Of a stretch of 10,510 nucleotides of DNA, positions 6,041 to 10,510 are shown one piece after another (position 1 is the stretch's first letter; the number at the start of each line of letters is the position of its first letter). A program made the position numbers and the translations under genes. The stretch comes from Flaviramulus sp. Lineage in GTDB: Bacteria; Bacteroidota; Bacteroidia; Flavobacteriales; Flavobacteriaceae. Location of the stretch: NCBI GenBank assembly GCA_023255235.1, contig JALRJA010000142.1, forward strand, positions 1 through 10,510, read 5' to 3'. The notes below the pieces were generated by a model. That model worked only from the letters and a program-made list of their open reading frames with translations. It did no database searches and was not told the origin of the DNA.

Positions 6041-8413
6041 ATGAAAAACCTGTTTTGGTTTCTACTTGTTCTATGGTTTACTATAACAACCCTAAACGCT
6101 CAAGAAAAATTCACACTTAGTGGTGTTATTTCTGAAGACAAAAGTAACGAAACACTTATTGGTGTTAATATTATAATACCAGAATTACAAACGGGTACAA
6201 CTACCAATGAATATGGTTTTTATTCAATAACACTTCCAGAAGGTAACTACACTGTTGTAATAAGTTATTTAGGTTTTTCAAGTATTTCTGAAAATTTAGA
6301 ACTCACACAAAATATTACCAAAAATTTTAATTTAATAGAGTCTGCCGAAAATTTAAATGAGATTATCATTACAGACAATATTGAAAAGTTAAGCATAAAA
6401 GCACCACAAATGAGTGTTAACAAGCTCTCGGCTACTACCATTAAGGCTATTCCTGTTGTGCTGGGAGAAACAGATGTTGTTAAAGCAATTACACTTTTAC
6501 CCGGTGTTACAAATGCTGGAGAAGGAGCTTCTGGATTTAATGTAAGAGGTGGTGCAGCCGACCAAAACCTCATTCTATTAGATGAGGCTACAATTTTTAA
6601 TTCTTCTCATTTATTTGGATTATTTTCAGTTTTTAATGCCGATGCTATAAAAGATTTAAAACTCTATAAAGGCGGTATTCCTGCTCGTTATGGCGGAAGA
6701 GTATCATCGGTTTTAGATATTTATCAAAAAGAAGGTAATAGCAATAACTTTCATGTAAATGGTGGCATAGGATTGGTTTCTAGCAGACTACTTGCCGAAG
6801 GACCAATTGAAAAAGAAAAAGGGTCTTTCCTTTTGGCAGGCAGATCTAGTTATGCCCATTTATTTTTGCCGCTTTTTGATAATAACAACATCGCCTATTT
6901 TTATGATTTAAATACAAAATTGAGTTATAAGCTAAACAATCAAAATAGTATTTATCTTTCTGGATATTTTGGGCGTGATGTTTTTAGAATTCAAGATAGC
7001 TTTGAAAACACCTATGGTAATTCGCTATTAAATTTTAGATGGAATCATTTGTTTTCTGATAAACTATTTTCAAATTTATCATTAATTTATTCAGATTATT
7101 ATTATGGTTTAAAACTAAACTTTGTTGAATTTGACTGGGTTTCTGGTATTCAAAATTTTAATTTAAAATATGATTTAAAACATTATATCAGCAATAGAAT
7201 CAAATTACAATACGGTTTAAATAGCATCTATTACAAGTTTAATCCAGGAGAAATAAATCCAACGGTTGAAACTTCAGGCATTAACCCTTTTAAGCTTACA
7301 AACAAATATGCTTTTGAAAATGCTATTTACATAGATAATGAGCACGACATATCAAATAAATTAGCTCTTTCTTATGGTTTTCGGTTAAGCACATTTTCTA
7401 GATTAGGACAAGATGCCCTTAATTTATATGAAAATAATCAAGCCGTTGTATTTAATAATGACCTTAAAATTTATGAAAAAGCCCAACCCATAAATACCAA
7501 ACAATATAAAAGAAGTGACGTTATTAAACGCTTTTTTAATTTTGAACCTAGAGTTTCTGCATCCTATCAGTTAAAAGAAACAAGCTCAATAAAAGTTAGC
7601 TATAACAAAATGAGCCAATATCTTCACTTACTTTCAAACACTAGCTCTCCAACACCACTTGATGTTTGGACACCTAGCGGAAAATACATAAAACCCCAAA
7701 TACTGCATCAGTTTGCAATGGGTTATTTCAAAAATTTTGAAAACAATACGTTTTCATTAGAAGTAGAAAGTTTTTATAAAACCATAAAAAACAGAATTGA
7801 TTATATAGATGGTGCCGATTTAATTGCCAACAATGCTATTGAACAAGCTATTTTAAATGGAAATGCAAGAGCATATGGTTTAGAAATCCTACTAAGAAAA
7901 ACCGAAGGAAAGTTTAAAGGGTGGTTGGCTTATACGTTGTCAAAATCTGAACAACAAACCAAAGGTAGAACAGCCACAGAAACAGGTATAAACAATGGTA
8001 ATTGGTATAATACACCTTATGATAAAACCCACGATGTTTCCTTTACTGGTAGTTATAATTGGAACACAAAATGGGAAATTAACACCAATTTCATTTTTCA
8101 AACTGGGCAACCTACAACCTTTCCAAATGGTCAGTATGTATATAACGGAATTAGTATTCCTAGTTTTAGTAACAGAAACGCCAATAGGCTACCAACCTAT
8201 AACAGGCTCGATGTTTCATTAAACTACACACCCAAACCTACCAAAAATAAAGGATTACAAAGCTCTTGGGTTTTTAGTGTATATAATATTTATAATAGAA
8301 AAAATGCCGCATCAATTAACTTTAGAGAAAATAGAAATACCAAAAGTAATGAGGCAATAAGGCTATCCATTTTTGGAATTATTCCATCCATCTCTTATAA
8401 CTTTAAATTTTAG
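6041..8413 (+). CDS. TonB-dependent outer-membrane receptor with carboxypeptidase-regulatory-like domain
   Basis: This 790-residue protein should form an outer-membrane beta barrel that imports a ligand using TonB energy. A signal peptide (residues 1-20, ending TLNA before QEKF) is followed by a CarboxypepD_reg-like beta-sandwich at about 24-100 (GVISEDKSNETLIGVNI, TNEYGFYSITLPEGNY, ISYLGF). The plug domain is at about 125-228, with VVKAITLLPGVTNAGEGASGFNVRGGAADQNLILLDEA and LYKGGIPARYGGRVSSVLDI. The rest is barrel with many alternating aromatic strands, ending in Phe (SISYNFKF) as outer-membrane barrels do. I see no clear TonB box. The partner is not SusD but a DUF4249 lipoprotein starting 2 bases after the stop, a common flavobacterial pairing. 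Substrate is unknown; iron chelates, peptides and glycans are all possible. Confidence 0.93.
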   Translation: MKNLFWFLLVLWFTITTLNAQEKFTLSGVISEDKSNETLIGVNIIIPELQTGTTTNEYGFYSITLPEGNYTVVISYLGFSSISENLELTQNITKNFNLIESAENLNEIIITDNIEKLSIKAPQMSVNKLSATTIKAIPVVLGETDVVKAITLLPGVTNAGEGASGFNVRGGAADQNLILLDEATIFNSSHLFGLFSVFNADAIKDLKLYKGGIPARYGGRVSSVLDIYQKEGNSNNFHVNGGIGLVSSRLLAEGPIEKEKGSFLLAGRSSYAHLFLPLFDNNNIAYFYDLNTKLSYKLNNQNSIYLSGYFGRDVFRIQDSFENTYGNSLLNFRWNHLFSDKLFSNLSLIYSDYYYGLKLNFVEFDWVSGIQNFNLKYDLKHYISNRIKLQYGLNSIYYKFNPGEINPTVETSGINPFKLTNKYAFENAIYIDNEHDISNKLALSYGFRLSTFSRLGQDALNLYENNQAVVFNNDLKIYEKAQPINTKQYKRSDVIKRFFNFEPRVSASYQLKETSSIKVSYNKMSQYLHLLSNTSSPTPLDVWTPSGKYIKPQILHQFAMGYFKNFENNTFSLEVESFYKTIKNRIDYIDGADLIANNAIEQAILNGNARAYGLEILLRKTEGKFKGWLAYTLSKSEQQTKGRTATETGINNGNWYNTPYDKTHDVSFTGSYNWNTKWEINTNFIFQTGQPTTFPNGQYVYNGISIPSFSNRNANRLPTYNRLDVSLNYTPKPTKNKGLQSSWVFSVYNIYNRKNAASINFRENRNTKSNEAIRLSIFGIIPSISYNFKF

Positions 8414-8415
8414 TT

Positions 8416-9228
8416 ATGAAAAAGATATTCCTTCTATTTATAATTAGTTTTACTTACAGTTGTGAAGATGTAATAGATGTAACATTGCCAACAGAAAACC
8501 CCCGATTGGTTATAGAAGCTTCTATAAATTGGTTTAAAGGCACTTTGGGTAATGAGCAACAAATTACATTATCGCTTACAGCACCCTATTTTGAGAATGA
8601 AATTCCGCCAGCAAATGGTGCACAAGTTTCAGTTTCAGATTCTAATAATAACAGCTATAATTTTGTAGAAGAAGCTGCAACGGGTATTTATAAAAACACT
8701 AATTTTGTTCCTGTTATAAATGAAACATATACCTTAACTATTGTGTATCAAGGTGAAACTTATACAGCATCAGAAGTTTTAAAATCTGTAGTAAGTATTG
8801 ACCATGTTGAACAAAATAAAAATGGCGGTTTTAGCGGAAATGAAACCGAAATTAAAGCATTTTATACAGATCCTGCCGATGAAGAAAATTATTATTTTTT
8901 TGAGTTTATAAGTGATATTCCGCTTATTCCTACTTTAGAAGTTTATAAAGATGAATTTTCAAACGGAAATCAAATTTTTGGTTTTTATACCGAAGAAGAA
9001 TTAGATACAGGAGATGAACTTATTATTCGTAACTACGGTATCTCAAGGCAGTTTTATAATTATATGTTTATTTTATTGCAACAAAACAGTCAAGAAGGTG
9101 GTGGTCCTTTTGAGCCACAACCTACTTCGGTAAGAGGTAATTGTATAAATCAAACAAATCCGTTAAATTATCCGTATGGGTATTTTAGAGCATCACAAGT
9201 TGATGAAATGGTTTATATAGTTGAATAA
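8416..9228 (+). CDS. DUF4249-type outer-membrane lipoprotein
   Basis: The 270-residue product begins with a lipoprotein signal peptide, MKKIFLLFIISFTYS, and lipidated Cys16. The residues after the cysteine are acidic (E-D-V-I-D), resembling the export signals that place Bacteroidota lipoproteins on the cell surface; that placement is inference. The start of the mature protein (VIDVTLPTENPRLVIEASINW) and the Ig-like strands that follow (QITLSLTAPYFENE, GAQVSVSDSNNNSYNF, GIYKNTNFVPVINETYTLTIVYQGETYTASE) are typical of DUF4249 proteins, which are encoded next to TonB-dependent receptors and are thought to help ligand capture. The gap of 2 bases to the receptor gene implies translational coupling. 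The length is at the short end for the family, but I see no sign of truncation. Confidence 0.88.
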   Translation: MKKIFLLFIISFTYSCEDVIDVTLPTENPRLVIEASINWFKGTLGNEQQITLSLTAPYFENEIPPANGAQVSVSDSNNNSYNFVEEAATGIYKNTNFVPVINETYTLTIVYQGETYTASEVLKSVVSIDHVEQNKNGGFSGNETEIKAFYTDPADEENYYFFEFISDIPLIPTLEVYKDEFSNGNQIFGFYTEEELDTGDELIIRNYGISRQFYNYMFILLQQNSQEGGGPFEPQPTSVRGNCINQTNPLNYPYGYFRASQVDEMVYIVE

Positions 9229-9247
9229 TAACTAAGTATAAAAACGC

Positions 9248-10291
9248 ATGTATATCAAAAAAATTCTTTTAGCAATAGTTTTAATCGGATTGGTAGTTGC
9301 TGCTTTTTTTGCCAATTTTGTTTACAATGCCATGCTTAAACCCAACACCGCTTTTAATAATGACATAGCCTATATTTATATACCAACTAACGCAACATAT
9401 CAAGAAGTTAGAAGGCAGTTAGAACCTTTATTAGATAATATTAATTCTTTTGATAAGCTCGCCGAACGTAAAAAGTATAAAAGCAATATTAAAGCTGGAA
9501 AATTTGCTATTAAAAAAGCAATGACAAATAATGATATTATTAACTCAATTAGAAGCAACAACTTACCCATAAAATTGTCTTTTAACAATCAAGAAACCCT
9601 TGAAAAATTAGCTGGTCGTGTGGCAAATCAAATAGAAGCAGATAGTTTATCTCTTTTAAAAGCAATGAACAATACTAGCTTTTTAAACACTAATGGGTTT
9701 AACCAAGCAACTGCTTTAGGAATGTATTTACCAAACAGTTATGAATTTTTTTGGAATACATCGGCAGACACTTTTAGAAACAGAATGCTTAAAGAATACA
9801 ATCGTTTCTGGACAGATACAAGAAAACAAAAGGCAAATAATTTGGGTTTATCACAAAATCAAGTAATGGCTTTAGCATCTATAGTTTATGAAGAATCAAA
9901 ACAAGCAACAGAGCAACCTAGAATAGCGGGTGTTTACATTAACAGAATGAAAATAGGTATGCCACTTCAAGCAGATCCAACTTTAAAATTTGCCGCTTAC
10001 CAACTACCTCAATATAAAAATACTATAATCAAACGTGTTTTAAACGTTCATAAAGCAATAGATTCGCCATATAACACCTACAAATATTTAGGGTTGCCAC
10101 CGGGTCTTATAGCCATGCCAGATATTTCGGCTATTGAAGCGGTATTAAATTATGAAAAACACAACTACCTTTATTTTGCTGCTGATGCCAATCGTTTTGG
10201 GTATCATAAATTTGCTAAAACCCTTGCACAACATAATAACAATGCTAAAGAATACCAACGTTATTTAACATTACAAGGCATAAACAAATAG
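9248..10291 (+). CDS. mltG: endolytic murein transglycosylase MltG (YceG-like)
   Basis: MltG is an inner-membrane lytic transglycosylase that cuts nascent peptidoglycan strands and sets glycan chain length. The 347-residue product has one N-terminal membrane segment (about 5-27). A LysM-like periplasmic region follows (about 40-110, including YIYIPTNATYQEVRRQLEP). The catalytic YceG domain contains LGMYLPNSYEFFW (157-169), LASIVYEES (209-217), RIAGVYINRMKIGMPLQADPTLKFA (225-249), SPYNTYKYLGLPPGLIAMP (273-291) and NYLYFAADANRFGYHKFAKTLAQHN (306-330). E216 aligns with the catalytic Glu of the family (E. coli Glu218). The usual ExE arrangement is Y-E-E here; the catalytic position is kept. It starts 19 bases after the lipoprotein stop, so it may be read from the same message. 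ATG 9248 gives the expected short cytoplasmic N-terminus. Confidence 0.95.
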   Translation: MYIKKILLAIVLIGLVVAAFFANFVYNAMLKPNTAFNNDIAYIYIPTNATYQEVRRQLEPLLDNINSFDKLAERKKYKSNIKAGKFAIKKAMTNNDIINSIRSNNLPIKLSFNNQETLEKLAGRVANQIEADSLSLLKAMNNTSFLNTNGFNQATALGMYLPNSYEFFWNTSADTFRNRMLKEYNRFWTDTRKQKANNLGLSQNQVMALASIVYEESKQATEQPRIAGVYINRMKIGMPLQADPTLKFAAYQLPQYKNTIIKRVLNVHKAIDSPYNTYKYLGLPPGLIAMPDISAIEAVLNYEKHNYLYFAADANRFGYHKFAKTLAQHNNNAKEYQRYLTLQGINK

Positions 10292-10338
10292 AAAAATACA
10301 ATAGTTACAAATTCCCATAGTTTGAATTAGTAGCATCA

Positions 10339-10359
10339 AAAAAGAAAATAATTCTTTTT
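10339..10359. terminator. weak candidate terminator after mltG
   Basis: AAAAAGAA (10339-10346) pairs perfectly with TTCTTTTT (10352-10359) around AATAA. The stem has a single G-C pair and the T-run is inside it, so termination would be weak. Its symmetry would let it act in both directions. Confidence 0.3.
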
Positions 10360-10411
10360 ACTTGAAAACATCCAACTAACTAAAAAATACGTAATTACAT
10401 CTTAAAAAGGC

Positions 10412-10510
10412 TTAATAATTATAAAATTCTAAAAGGATTTGTTTATTTAAATACAATAGGGGAGTTGTTAGGTGTTTTAAAAGATATTGACAATTACCTG
10501 TTGAAAAGTA
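10412..10510. other. window-edge stretch with ambiguous open frames
   Basis: A minus-strand frame is open from the right edge to a stop at 10412-10414 (about 32 residues, ending QILLEFYNY). A plus-strand frame is open from just after a stop near 10382 to the edge but has no ATG. Neither translation is recognisable. Either could be the end of a neighbouring gene or non-coding spacer. Confidence 0.2.

Overview
The window is AT-rich (roughly one third G+C) and codes almost entirely on the plus strand. It looks like a chromosomal segment from a member of the Flavobacteriaceae (Bacteroidota). The grounds are the gene content (a TonB-dependent receptor with a carboxypeptidase-regulatory-like N-terminal domain, a DUF4249-type lipoprotein, a monomeric NADP isocitrate dehydrogenase), promoters of the Bacteroidota TAnnTTTG type, and A-rich gene leaders without clear Shine-Dalgarno sequences.

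Layout. Bases 2-220 hold the end of a small membrane/coiled-coil protein. trmD (304-981) has its own -7 promoter element. Between trmD and rplS (2657-3007), which are neighbours in most bacteria, lies about 1.6 kb of accessory DNA. It carries a membrane protein with the COQ4 metal-binding motif HDxxH-x11-E (1166-1714) and a small secreted protein (1839-2291). Repeats surround these genes: a 30-base direct repeat with one mismatch (1773-1802 and 2416-2445), the box CGTTAGCTACAA ahead of each gene (1130-1141, 1798-1809), and its inverted form GTAGCTAAC on the stop codon of the second gene (2284-2292). This geometry resembles mobile gene cassettes. A structured, hairpin-rich element (2456-2527) follows. 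rplS then has a good flavobacterial promoter, a leader of about 65 nt, and a strong intrinsic terminator.

Bases 3065-3735 contain no convincing protein gene, but they do hold a promoter-like site and two clear inverted repeats. From 3816 onward, four genes run in the same direction with gaps of only 11, 2 and 19 bases: monomeric isocitrate dehydrogenase, a TonB-dependent outer-membrane receptor, its DUF4249 lipoprotein partner, and the murein endolytic transglycosylase MltG. The last 219 bases hold no gene I can name.

How the genes work together. trmD and rplS serve translation (tRNA m1G37 and the 50S subunit). The isocitrate dehydrogenase supplies 2-oxoglutarate and NADPH. The receptor and lipoprotein probably form an outer-membrane uptake pair for an unknown substrate. 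MltG cuts nascent glycan strands. The most interesting part is the cassette-like block inserted between trmD and rplS. No integrase or transposase lies in the window, so the mechanism that placed it there is not shown.
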